NCBI GenBank assembly: GCA_029931535.1
Contig: JAQPZY010001094.1
Location: forward strand, 482,501-546,500
Source: Margaritifera margaritifera
Lineage: Eukaryota > Mollusca > Bivalvia > Unionida > Margaritiferidae
Reading direction: 5' to 3'
Length of the DNA: 64,000 nucleotides
Shown: piece by piece, positions 23,184 to 33,066 of the stretch
Position numbering within the stretch: position 1 is the stretch's first letter
How the letters are laid out: each line of letters opens with the position of its first letter
The notes under the pieces: model-generated
Told to the model about the DNA's origin: nothing
Databases searched by the model: none
Seen by the model: only the letters and a program-made list of their open reading frames with translations
Made by a program: the position numbers and the translations under genes

Positions 23184-23570
23184 TGACTGTTGTCTGTGTT
23201 GATGACATAAGCACGAACGTCTTTAGGTTTTCGATGTGGACGTTCATCTTTAGCTCACACCACTGATCATTAAAATAAAATCCACTGAGCATTAAATAAA
23301 ATCCTGCAGGAATTCTCATGGAATAGATATTCACTTGGGGATTAGCTGGTGATGGCGTTTTGGATTCGTAAATAAGATGATCATTTTTGTCCATGTGTTC
23401 TTCAACTTGTTCGTTGAATATTTCGACCAGGAAAGTTTTTTGATCTCCAACCACATTGTTGACTTGAGTGGGATGAATGATTTTTACCAAAACGACTTCC
23501 CAGTGAGCTTCCTGATCCAAATGTATGGCTTGAGTTAATTTGGCCGTGAAAAAAATAATGTGCTATTGGA
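23161..23570 (-). pseudogene. Polinton minor capsid (penton-like, PY) protein, partial
   Basis: A single minus-strand frame from about 23565 to 23161. It starts FTAKLTQAIHL, continues HWEVVLVKIIHP (matching the W-E-V-x-L-x-E-I-x-Y-P type signature of Polinton minor capsid proteins) and has a YSMRIPAGFYLM block. The N-terminal text upstream is frameshifted. The C-terminal part is replaced by the truncated protease. About 130 residues remain, shorter than the family. Confidence 0.6.
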
Positions 23571-23589
23571 AAGCACAACCATATAACAG

Positions 23590-24050
23590 TCACTGGGTAA
23601 TGTTAAATAAAACTGGTTATTCGTAGTTCGATGGTTCTGATTTCTGAGGAGTCACTCGTGGTCAATGATTTTCCAAATGTTACAAAACAGGGCTGCTGTT
23701 GTGACTGGAAGAGTTGTTGTTTTGACTGGCGTTGGCAAATCTACCGTTGTTGTTGTTACTTCAACGAAGGACTGGGAAGAAGACAACCAATACAACTGCT
23801 GAGTAAAATAGTCCGCAATTGTTTATTTCCTACTTGCAAACTCAAATTTCCAATGGCTTCTCCGATGACACAATACACCACACAGATTTGCAGAAAAAGA
23901 CGATTTGATTTTTAGGAACACGTTCTCCATACAACACTCACAGGGATCGTTTTTTGTAGTTCTTGAAGAGGGGAACTCTGAGAAGGAGAGGTAGCTGCTG
24001 TGCTTAACGGCATGCTGGTCACTTCAACTTCTTTTTATAGTCGATGACTT
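23590..24050 (-). pseudogene. Decayed Polinton gene of unknown type
   Basis: Minus-strand text begins with MPLSTAATSPSQSSPL at about 24014 and stays open for 36 codons until a stop near 23905. Thr/Gln-rich open text follows in shifting frames to 23610. It lies between integrase and minor capsid remnants in the same orientation, so a structural gene is plausible. No family was recognised. Confidence 0.3.
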
Positions 24051-24081
24051 GTGAAGCTGCAATCTAAGAATCAAAACTAGG

Positions 24082-24369
24082 TTAATATCCTTTCCAACGA
24101 ATTTGAAGTCGACGTTTTCCCACTAAACGTGTTCTTCGATCGAGAATGTTTTCCATATTGTACACGTTGTCTTCTTTCTTGGTTACTCGTTGTAACTCAG
24201 ACAACTAAAAGTTCCTTTTAACACCTCTCCGTTCATATCTTCCAATTCATATACAGGAGGATCACGTCCACGCACTTGTCCAGTGACACGAGAATAATTC
24301 TGTCGTCCAGTTAGGCAAATAACCTTTGTCAAAAGTGCGTTTTGTTTTACCAATGCGAACTAAATCTCC
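24082..24369 (-). pseudogene. Polinton integrase C-terminus with chromodomain
   Basis: It reads VRIGKTKRTFDKGYLPNWT (24360-24304), the conserved SH3-like part of Polinton integrases. After a frameshift comes LQRVTKKEDNVYNMENIL and finally a chromodomain end, IRWKGY, followed by TAA at 24084-24082. Normal chromodomains continue beyond WKGY, so the stop is probably early. The catalytic core upstream is not recognisable. Confidence 0.75.
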
Positions 24370-24891
24370 GGTGTTGACACTTTTTCTTCTTGATGATGAC
24401 TCAGACGTTCAAAACAATCGCTATGCTTACACACACTATACCTACAATCGTTCTTATACATTATCACACAAGAGAGGTAATCATAATTGAGGGACATTTT
24501 TTTGTTCTGTTTTATTTGACAATCATTTGAGCAGTATCTCTTTTCCAAGTGATCTGTGCGATTAAGGAAAGGGCTGTAAATGTCTATGTCTGTCACAACA
24601 ACAACAACAACAAAAAAAAAATAACTTTAAACCATAAGTATGTTTGTAGGAATAGTATTATGTGAAAGCACGACTACACTTCGCATTGTTACAGACAGAC
24701 AGAAAATTATTTTCTTCACAAGTACAAACACTCCATGTATGATGCATAATTTCCGTTCTCTCCATCATATTGAATGTATATAGAAGATTATGACACTTCT
24801 TTTTAACCGTTTTCTCGAAGAGAAAATTTACCTTTCTGTCAATCTTTGGTTTGGCACAAGAAAAAATGATCCAAAGCAACATCACCACCAC
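24370..24891 (-). pseudogene. Two Cys-rich short ORFs upstream of integrase remnant
   Basis: Open frames 24596-24360 (78 codons; CSNDC and CKHSDC pairs) and 24891-24658 (77 codons; CTCEEN, then CNNAKC). The paired Cys suggest a small zinc-binding fold, perhaps from the N-terminal part of the integrase or an accessory protein. A (CAA)n tract with an A run at 24596-24622 lies between them. Function is not assignable. Confidence 0.3.
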
Positions 24892-25530
24892 AAAATTGAA
24901 AATCCAAATTGAAAATGAAAATTAAAAAATGAAAATTGAAAAATATTTTAAAATGAACATTGAAAAATACATTTGAAAATGAAAATTGGAAAAAAATGTC
25001 AACATGAAAACCTAAAACAAAATGAAATTTGAAAACTAAATTCTAATATAAGAATTGGAAGGAAAAATTTAAAAAAGAATTTGTACAACTAAATTTGAAA
25101 GGGAAATTGGAAAGAAAAATTAAAAAAATAAATTTGAAAACTAAATTTAATAATGAAACTGAATAAAAGTTGAAAATAAAAATTACAAATGAAAAATGAA
25201 ATGAAAATTACAAATTAAAAAACCAAAATGAAAATTGAAAAAAAGCTGATAAAAATGAAAATGAAAAAACCAAATTGAAAATGAAATATTCAAAATGAAA
25301 ATGAAAAATCAAAATTTCAAGATGAAGATTAATTAAAATTGATGAAAATTAAAAATTTTAAAATGGAAATGAAAATTTAAAAAGTGATACTTAAAATAGA
25401 TGAAATTTGAAAACTAAATTTGAAAAAGGAAAATTTAAACAATGAAATGGAAAATCTACAGTTGAATATGAAAATTGGTAAATAATTTACAATTAAAATC
25501 AAACAAATAAAAAAAATACAAAAAAAACCC
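24885..25530. repeat. A-rich degenerate array, (TTGAAAATGAAAA)-like
   Basis: About 640 bp made almost only of 'gaaaatgaaaattgaaa' variants. The plus strand is strongly purine-biased. It lies inside the Polinton between the gene remnants and an internal block of TIR-like sequence. Confidence 0.85.
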
Positions 25531-25559
25531 CCAAAACAATCTTTGACTTAGTTAGTGCG

Positions 25560-26170
25560 AGCTTAAAAATTTGTCTTAAAACAAAATGATCGACACCCTC
25601 TACGATGGCAAATAGACAAAAGCACGGAATTTCTTAACCATCCTCACCCTCTTGTGTGATAGTATATAAGTTTGTTTGTGAGAATAGTATGTGCAATCAC
25701 TCCTACCCTTGCTTGTGTTTGATAGTGTTTGTGTGTGTGTGTGTGTGATTTCATTCACCATTGTTACATCCTTAGTCTCTTGAGTGATAGTATATTTGTG
25801 TGTTTGTAAGTATAATTTGTGTATATTGCTGCCCCTTTTCGTTGGATGGTAAGTATATGGGGTGTTAGATAGTAGTTAACTGGGTGTTATTCTCTTTAAT
25901 AGCGTATTGGATAGTAAGTATGGGGTATTGGTTGCTCCAGCGGCGTGTTGATGATATAGTGTGAGTGTTGGATAGTAAATAACTGAGTTTTGAATAGTAG
26001 ATAACTTAGTGTTGGTCACTCCAAACAGCATATTGGTTAGTAAGTGTAGTTTCAACATTTAATTTCCCGTTAGAGGACATAGAGACCAATGTTGATGTTA
26101 AACATATGGATATGTTTAACATTACATTGCACGTTAGAGGTCATAGATACCCAAAACCAAACAATATAGC
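25560..26170. repeat. Internal TIR-like block in the Polinton
   Basis: It repeats the themes of both TIRs: 'accctcttgtgtgatagtatataagtttgt' matches the inverse of 22440-22480, 'gtgttggatagtaa' units match the right TIR, and 'ttcccgttagaggacatagagacc' matches the outer units. It reads like an old right end lacking its tip. Confidence 0.6.
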
Positions 26171-27320
26171 CTTAATGTTAAAGTACCATATTCTAAATTA
26201 ACTAGAGGTTTAGAAATCTCATACATCACCTACTTACTGGAAATCTTATCTAGTTTATAGTTTAGAATTAAATGATTTTTACCAGTAATAAACATTTTAT
26301 TACAAGTGATACGCTTTTTTATAAATTACTTTTATTATTAAGAAAACCGTTTGATAGTAGGATGCCTACACTAGACATTGTGGGTAACAATTTCGTACCA
26401 ATAACAAAAACGTTTCACGTTTATGAGGTTTGCAAATTTGCTATTTATAAAAAGAACAATTGCATCCTCTACGACACAGACTTTTTAATCATTGGTATTT
26501 TAATACTATGAACAAAAAGCTGAAAATGTTCAAATGGTCAGCAGACATTATTGTAAATGAACAGTTTAGAAGAACAAATTCATTAGCTACTTCCTGAACT
26601 GCGAAAACTCATTTACCACTGCTTTGTACAGATTCAAGTGAAACGCAAAGAATAATTGCATCCGAAACGGCATAGTCTTATGAATAATTTTTATCTGAAT
26701 ATTATAAGAAGACTAATTACTTGTTTCAATGGCTAGACATTGTGCAACTGCAAAGACAATATATGACTTGCCTTCTGACGTCAGTGTCACATCAAATTCC
26801 ATGGAAGAGAGTCACTGAAACTGTTCAAGTTGTGGTGGATTTTCAAGCACTTTTAAAAGAGCTGATTACACAAGACGAGAAGATTCCTTTGAATTTTGGA
26901 CGCCATGTCGTGTGTGTTAGCTTTCGTTTACCAACATATTCTTTTTGGCAAATTATTGAACAGTACATGCAAAGACATGACAACTATTGGGACGACTTGA
27001 ACTGTTTATATTTAACAGTGTAAACCGTCGTTCTAAATTTTGTGGAAGTCACTTTTTGGGTAGCTTGAATGTGAAAAAAGATCTTCAGTAGCTACCGAAC
27101 GACTTTCTTTATTGGCTAATTTTGACTCTCTTTGTCCAGTGGATAGTGTTGTATATGGGTCAATCATGTCTTCTTCAAAATCGCTTGCGTGAACTTCTGA
27201 CAACACATCTTGGAAAGTGTTGGGTGACACAGAACGTCGTCGCCAAATGACTTCTGGTTTCTCCTTGTAAATATGTGATCGTTTCATGACAGTAGAGAAT
27301 GCACTCATTCAGTTTTTCAG
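26171..27320. other. Polinton interior with unassigned ORFs
   Basis: Three open frames stand out: 26272-26511 plus, 26721-27023 plus (100 codons), and 27308-27033 minus (91 codons, ATG start; DPYTTLSTGQRE and VLSEVHASDFEEDM). The last has a balanced, protein-like composition. None is recognised and the two strands conflict, so at most some are real. Confidence 0.3.
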
Positions 27321-27329
27321 TTTTTAATC

Positions 27330-27700
27330 TGTGATGATGGAAGAGTCACAACATTCATGTATTCGAAAGTATACTTCCAACAAGACTTCTGATTACCCCG
27401 CTCGAGATAAAAGTCAAGATACCTGCTATTTCTGTCAGGAAAAAGGACAATGTGCTCCAGAATGTTCACATCATCAAAGAAAAAAGAACCTCTACGGAGA
27501 AAAAAAGTAAATATACCTGTTATCAATGTCAGGAACCAGGACATTGGTCTTCAGAGTGTCAGAAGAAAAAAGAAAAGAAGGAGAAGGAGCATTCAGAAGT
27601 AGAAGCAGAAAAAGAACCCATTCCAGTAAAAACAATTCAAGAAGGCTAGGCAAGCAGAAGAAGCAATAGAAGAAGAAGAACCCATACCAGTAAAAAATTC
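27330..27700 (+). pseudogene. Zinc-knuckle (CCHC) protein fragment
   Basis: Two tandem knuckles lie on the plus strand in two frames. CYFCQEKGQCAPEC (about 27421-27462) has the His replaced by Gln. CYQCQEPGHWSSEC (27524-27565) is an intact CX2CX4HX4C. A Lys/Glu-rich tail contains the sequence EPIPVK twice (about 27612 and 27680). Such knuckles bind nucleic acid and are usual in Gag or in cellular proteins but are not a standard Polinton part. It could be a captured gene. Confidence 0.5.
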
Positions 27701-27854
27701 ATAAGAAAACGACGGTACAAAAGTAGACTTTTGTGATGTGTTATGAAATTTCATTGTGATTCTGATTTCACAAGAATATACGAAAGAAAACTTAAGTAGA
27801 TCCTTGTCTTGATCTTTTTTTAGTATGGATATGATACACAAACACACTTTTACG

Positions 27855-28030
27855 GACAAAAAATAGCGTGTTGGATAGTAAGTGTATGGCGTTGGATAGT
27901 AGATGACTGGATATTGATCGCTCTCTCTTTTTCGTTAGTTAGTAAATGTGAGGTTTTGGTCACTGAAAACAGCGTGACATTTTTTATTTTGTATACATAT
28001 CGTTCACAATTTGTAAAATAATATAAACAT
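27855..28030. repeat. Second internal TIR-like block
   Basis: Contains 'gcgtgttggatagtaag', 'ttggatagtagatgactgg' and 'ggttttggtcactgaaaacagcgtg', matching the right TIR units. Confidence 0.6.
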
Positions 28031-28194
28031 TTTAAACTTTTGTTGTACAATTTGTAAAAAACAAAATTAATTTGTCAAGACATTTTCAGTCATCACTAAA
28101 TTCCATATGATCAGCTTACTTTTTATTTGTAAAAACAAAATGTATGTTTGTAAGTTTTTCACCTTCAATTTTGTGGGGGGAAATTACTTTTAAA

Positions 28195-28500
28195 TCTCAG
28201 TTACATTAACTAGTAGTTTAGAAATTTTAGTATTACTTTTAGCCTCGACCATATATAATTTTTTTTCCAGACATTTTTTCAGTATTCAGTTTCGGAATTT
28301 TAGTACTACTTTTAGTCTTGGCAATCTTTTTTACATTTTCCAGATCTTTTTTAGTTTCCGCTAAAGTCAGTATGAGTTTCGGAACTTTAGTGATACTTTT
28401 ATTCCCGGCCATTTTGACTATAACGTTCCGGACTTTTTTCAGTCACCGCTAGAGTTCGGAACCGTTTCGGTATTTTAATACAACTTTTGGCCACGTCCAT
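28195..28500. repeat. Tandem repeat of about 90 bp near the right TIR
   Basis: Roughly three to four diverged copies built on 'tttcggaattttagtactacttttag' followed by 'catttt..cagacttttttcagt'. Confidence 0.6.
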
Positions 28501-28617
28501 TTTTGTGTTATTATGAGTTGGCTCCCTTGGGTATAGCTATTTATAATATCAGTAGAATATATGGAACTTTTCGACACCAATAACATGATGTGAGGTATAG
28601 ATATTACTTTATATGTA

Positions 28618-29404
28618 AACTTCGAACATATGCATGTAGCCACTAGGCAGCAGGTCACTACACACAGCGTGTTGATGGTTTAATGGAGGGTGTTGGATAG
28701 TAGATGACTGTACGTTGGTCACTACACACGGCGTGTGGATGGTATAGTGTGAAGTATTGGTCACTACGCACGGCGTGTGGATGGTATAGAATGGGACACT
28801 GGTCACTATACACGGCGTGTGGATGGTATAGTGTGTGGTATTGATCACTACACACGGCATGTGGATAGTATAGTGTGGGTGATGGATATTAAGCGTGAGG
28901 TATTGGTCACTACCCACGGCGTGTAGATGGTATAGTGTGGGGTATTTGTCACTATATACGGCGCGTGGATGGTATAGTGTGGGGTACAGGTCACTACACA
29001 CGGCGTGTGGGTGGTATACTGTGGGGCATTTGTCACTATACACGGCGTGTGGATGGTATAGTGTGATCCTGGATAGTAAGTGTGGGATATCGTATCGGTC
29101 ACTACATACTGCATGATTTGGATCCAGAGTGCCATCCCCATGTTAAATTCCCGTTTGAGGTCAGAGTGCCCCCCCCCCCATGTTAAATTCCCCTTTGAAG
29201 CCTGAGTGCCTTACCGCCCCAATGTAACACTGTAGCCCCAGTTGAGGGCAACCACTTCTAACAGTGTTACCATTTACATTCAATGTTAAACCTATGGACA
29301 ATTGTAACATAGGATTTCCCGTAGAGGACCCAAATAGCACATAAAGTAAACCTACGGCGTAATGTTAATTTCCATAGTGGGCTCAAGTGCCATATATAAC
29401 TACT
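28618..29404 (-). repeat. Right TIR with 57-bp satellite array
   Basis: From the inner 'catgtagccactaggcagcaggtcact' junction at about 28633, eight to nine units of 'cggcgtgtggatggtatagtgtgg' plus 'gtattggtcactacaca' run to about 29110. Units built on 'tgttaaattcccgtttgagg' follow, then the tip ending ACTACT at 29404. The same inner junction and unit occur inverted at 39430-39600. Confidence 0.8.
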
Positions 29405-29410
29405 TGTGTA
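29405..29410 (+). repeat. Target site duplication TGTGTA, right
   Basis: Identical to 21662-21667 and exactly adjacent to the right Polinton terminus. Confidence 0.88.
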
Positions 29411-30000
29411 GATGACAGGTCTTCATCCTCTAGGCTAGTTACGACCCTATCTCTTTGAGTGAGCCGTGACGTAATTGTTCACCGCCGCGTATGCATCTCA
29501 AGCGGAATGCTAATTTAATGCGACATTCTCAACTCATGCGGCACACGTTTCTTCTTCGTCATACGAAATCCCTCGTAATTCCAAATTAGAGGCGAACCGT
29601 CTAATCCAGTCAGTATTTGTTCATCTGTTATCATTTTGATATTTTCTAGAGACTGCCTCAGTCCAGAAACAAACTGTACTATTTTGCATCTCCGCCTTTC
29701 AGTGGCTGTCAACACATTCTTAAGGTCCTCGAGGCCTAACTCGCTAGTTCCATCAAAATGGATGAGGAAGACAAGATTCCGTTGAACTGGTTATTGGAGA
29801 AACACATAGCTATTCAGAACTTAGGTAACCTTACTAAGTTGTATTAGTTCTTCTGCAGAACTAAGTCAGAGTTCGTCTTCGGAACCCGGGTCGTTTACAT
29901 TCGTAACACTCGGATCAGTTACACTGGTAACTGAAGAAATTCAGGGTAGTACAGACATTGCTATTAAACTGTCACGTGATAAATTTACAGTGCCACGACA
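29411..30000 (-). pseudogene. Interrupted Gag-like or repeat coding fragment
   Basis: The minus-strand frame 29810-29515 is open for nearly 100 codons (HFDGTSELGLEDLKNV, then VQFVSGLRQSLENI) and ends at a TAA. A second frame from 29470 to 29411 runs into the Polinton insertion site and stays open on the other side. A related block lies at 14440-15640. I do not recognise the family; position and style suggest Gag of a retroelement. Confidence 0.45.
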
Positions 30001-30175
30001 TGAACTATTTACATGAAAAAAGATCAATAACTCTTACAAGTAAACATTTTACTCAAGGTGTTAATACATACAATTTTAGTATGACAAAAATATCCATCTA
30101 AACCAGTCCATAACAATAAATACATACATTCGCACATATATAGATGCATCATACATGCATATATACATAGATATT

Positions 30176-30275
30176 TGCATACATACATACATACATACAT
30201 ACATACATACATACATACATACATACATACATACATACATACATACATACATACATACATACATACATACATACA
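30176..30275. repeat. (CATA)n microsatellite
   Basis: About 25 copies. Open frames on both strands (TYIH and YVCM repeats) are artefacts. Confidence 0.95.
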
Positions 30276-31062
30276 TGTACATATTTACTAACCCTTCGAA
30301 CCATCAATCCACCTATCTATCCACCTATCCACCCAAGCATTTATACGCACATACGCAAACATACAAACAGAGAACAAGACAGAAAGACGGAAAGACATGT
30401 AAACATACACTTTTTGCTTCCCTAATGTTCACAGGAAAGGTATATACATAAAAGTACATATTTAGTTCCCACGTATTTAAGACTAATCGAAAACATCCAA
30501 TCTACCAGTGCTATATGTTTAAAATTAGTTTTCTATACCAGTCAACCTTTGTACTAAGCAAAACCCACCCTACAAAGCATTTTTTTCTTTTCAAAATTCG
30601 AAATTAACGTTAAAAAGGTACACATTTTTCTGACAAGTTTTTCACTAAGGCGGGAAATGTAATCTTTCAGAAACTCTCTCGCTCTCTCTCGCTCTCTCTC
30701 TCTCTCTCTTATATACATATACACAGAAATGCACAACTCTTATGCACCCTTCAGGTACAGGCTAAGCATATTATTGGCAGGCATTACTAGATTATTTTAA
30801 ATACATATACTCATTTCCCCGCTCCATAAATATGACGTTATCAAAACGCATGCGAAATACGCACTGAAATTACATTGCAAGTAGTAAATATAGTGTTCCT
30901 GTGACTTCACATATTAAAGGTAAATAAAACATAAATGAATAAATATATTTCATGAATGAAGGATCTCTCTGGGAAACGGTCTCGCTTTTCCCTCCTCCAA
31001 AAACTATTTGATTTGTATCTATTCAACCAAACCGAGCTTCAAATCATTCAGTATGAACTTAC
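30276..31062. other. Intronic DNA with CT microsatellite
   Basis: A (CT)n tract lies at about 30677-30709. No coding sequence seen. Confidence 0.5.
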
Positions 31063-31133
31063 ATTTCGTCCTGGATATTTATCACTCTAAAGGTTTTCTT
31101 CAGGTCCCCCATATTCAGCAAGTATTAGTCACA
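31063..31133 (-). CDS. Coiled-coil protein exon 1 with start codon
   Basis: On the minus strand an acceptor after a strong pyrimidine tract (TTTATTTTTTATTTAAG) opens the exon at 31133. An in-frame TAA precedes the ATG at 31112-31110, so the start is fixed within the exon. The coding part is 16 codons (MGDLKKTFRVINIQDE) plus two bases, closed by a good donor, AT|GTAAGT, in phase 2. This fits the phase-2 acceptor at 14273. The acceptor implies at least one non-coding exon further upstream. The intron to exon 2 is 16.8 kb and holds the Gypsy, LINE and Polinton insertions. Confidence 0.6.
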
Positions 31134-31219
31134 CTTAAATAAAAAATAAAACGAGATTTTGATTTTTGACAATACATGTTCATCTGTTTATCCATTTATA
31201 ATCATTTAATTGCCTTACA

Positions 31220-31440
31220 TTCCTTTATACCTTTCTATATAGATTCATCCTTATGTACATGCATAGATGCATGCGTATAGTACATACCTACATTCGTACG
31301 TGCGTATATACATACATGCATATATACGTAAGAACATACTTAGATAAACACATGCATATGTGCATAGGTACATACATAATAACATACATGCATACATCCA
31401 TACAGACAGACAGACATATATACAGACTTTCACACATACA
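31220..31440. repeat. ACATA-rich imperfect microsatellite
   Basis: Degenerate 'tacatacatgcata' text on the flank of the minisatellite. Confidence 0.6.
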
Positions 31441-31461
31441 TAGGTACTTTATATATGTATT

Positions 31462-32098
31462 CTTAATATTACACAGGATGCCTACATTATGGAAAAAAAT
31501 ATTACACAGGATGCCTACATTATAGACAATAATATTACACAGGATTCCTACAGTATAAACAATAATATTACACAGGATGCCTACAGTATGGACAATAATA
31601 TTACACGGAATAACTAGAGTATGGACAATAATATTACACAGGATTCCTACAGTATGAACAATAATATTACACAGGATGCCTACAGTATGAACAATAATAT
31701 TACACAGGATGCCTACAGTATGGACAATAATATTACACGGAATAACTACAGAATGGACAATAATATTACACGGGATGCCTACAGTATGGACAATAATATT
31801 ACACGGGATGCCTACAATATGAACAATAATATTACACAGGATGCCTACAGTATGGACAATAATATTACACAGGATGCCTACAGTATGGACAATAATATTA
31901 CACGGAATAACTACAGTATGGACAATAATATTACACAGGATGCCTACAATATGGACAATAATATTACACGGAATAACTACAATATGAACAATAATATTAC
32001 ACAGGATGCCTACAGTATGGACAATAATATTACACGGGATGCCTACAGTATTAACACTAATATTACACAGGATTCCTGCAGTATAGACATTAACTATT
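31462..32098. repeat. 33-bp minisatellite, 19 units
   Basis: The unit is 'atggacaataatattaca' followed by 'caggatgcctacagt'. Three main variants occur: caggatgcc, cggaataac and cgggatgcc. The unit length is a multiple of three and has no stop in one frame on each strand. The plus strand is therefore open from 31621 to 32100 with an 11-residue repeat (MDNNITQDAYS) and the minus strand is open from 32118 to 31288 (VHTVGILCNII). No promoter, splice site or start context supports either as a gene. Confidence 0.93.
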
Positions 32099-32100
32099 AA

Positions 32101-32620
32101 GCATTTGAAGAAAAACATATGAAGCGTTCAGTAGCACATTTGCTTCGTAAGGGACTTTGCCTTTCGTTTTGAATGACTTTGTTTAGACGAACATTGGTTT
32201 TACTTTCACTTTATATGGCAATGTATGTTGGGGGGGGGGGAGCAATACAGGGAACTAACTCTGTCAATTCTTTAAGTGAAGATTAACTGTCAGTCACCTA
32301 CTTTACAAATCTAAATGGCACTTAATTCGGTTCCTTAGTCACATAATCAGCTGTAGGTCAAATACATTCTTTTTATTAACGATACAGTATTAACTTGGCT
32401 TTGTTAAACTTTCCATGTAATTTAAATGTTATTAGATAATTCAAAAGCAAGCCACGCCCCCCTTTCCGGACATATAATATATTTACTCTTTATCACTAGC
32501 TTTGTACATGTAAGGGATAATGGTAATATGATTAGGTGAGATAAAGAGAGACAACAATGGATAATTTAGACTGATCGAAACGCATTTTATGACTAACTAA
32601 AATGTGTTATTTTAACTTAC
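32101..32620. other. Intergenic or intronic DNA, no gene seen
   Basis: AT-rich with a G run at about 32231-32240. Nothing else supported. Confidence 0.5.
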
Positions 32621-32708
32621 CCTTCGATCGTCCAAACGTGCTGTTTTTCCTTCCTGGTCCTTGATGTAACCTTGACATATATGTCAGTAACATTCCACCC
32701 ATAAATAG
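32621..32708 (-). CDS. Possible exon with membrane segment
   Basis: On the minus strand an acceptor (TTTCTGAATAG) and a strong donor (G|GTAAGT) enclose 88 bp open in two frames. One frame reads LFMGGMLLTYMSRL, then GPGRKNSTFGRSKG, a short hydrophobic segment followed by a Gly/Arg/Ser-rich linker. This resembles the linker after the membrane segment in FtsH/AFG3-type proteases, but no AAA domain exon was found. It could instead be a non-coding upstream exon of the gene beginning at 31112, since it lies 1.5 kb upstream on the same strand. Confidence 0.35.
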
Positions 32709-33017
32709 CTATTCAGAAAGCAAGCATTTATGAAAATGGTGACCTTATGATTTTAATATATGTCTTTCCTTCAAGATCAAGAGGGCTGGGATCTTAATGT
32801 TATGATTTATTTAACTCTCGTCAGATTTACGTGAACAGGGACGAAAAGTATTTCTAAATACACTAAATATCTAATCAGGTGATTTAGATTAACGTGGGCA
32901 TAGCGTGATGATACCTTGGTCGTGTTGATAATAGATAGACCCTATTATCTAAACCTCATAACAAATCCCGGCGATTCATAGCTTAGTAAAGTCAAGTATT
33001 GTCCCTTGTTTATGTAC

Positions 33018-33066
<49 letters not shown>

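Larger units (their letters stand above)
21668..29404. mobile_element. Polinton/Maverick element with TIRs and TSD, non-autonomous
   Basis: The element spans 7,737 bp between identical TGTGTA duplications. Both ends start AGTAGTT (inverted), continue with TATNTGGCACTTGAGCCC, then 'attaacattacgccgtagg', and stay similar for roughly 120 bp before becoming satellite-like. Inside, minus-strand remnants of protease, minor capsid protein and chromodomain integrase identify the class. DNA polymerase B, packaging ATPase and major capsid protein were not found. Full Polintons are usually 15-20 kb, so this is a deleted or non-autonomous copy. It lies in the 16.8-kb first intron of the coiled-coil gene and inside a Gypsy-like coding fragment. 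Confidence 0.85.

Noticed and set aside
31288..32118. Open frames of 159 and 276 codons in the minisatellite as genes
   Set aside because: They follow from a 33-bp unit with no stop in one frame per strand, with no start context, splice sites or known domain.
32621..32708. Firm call of a mitochondrial AAA protease gene
   Set aside because: Only a short linker-like match; no ATPase or peptidase exon was seen on the same strand.
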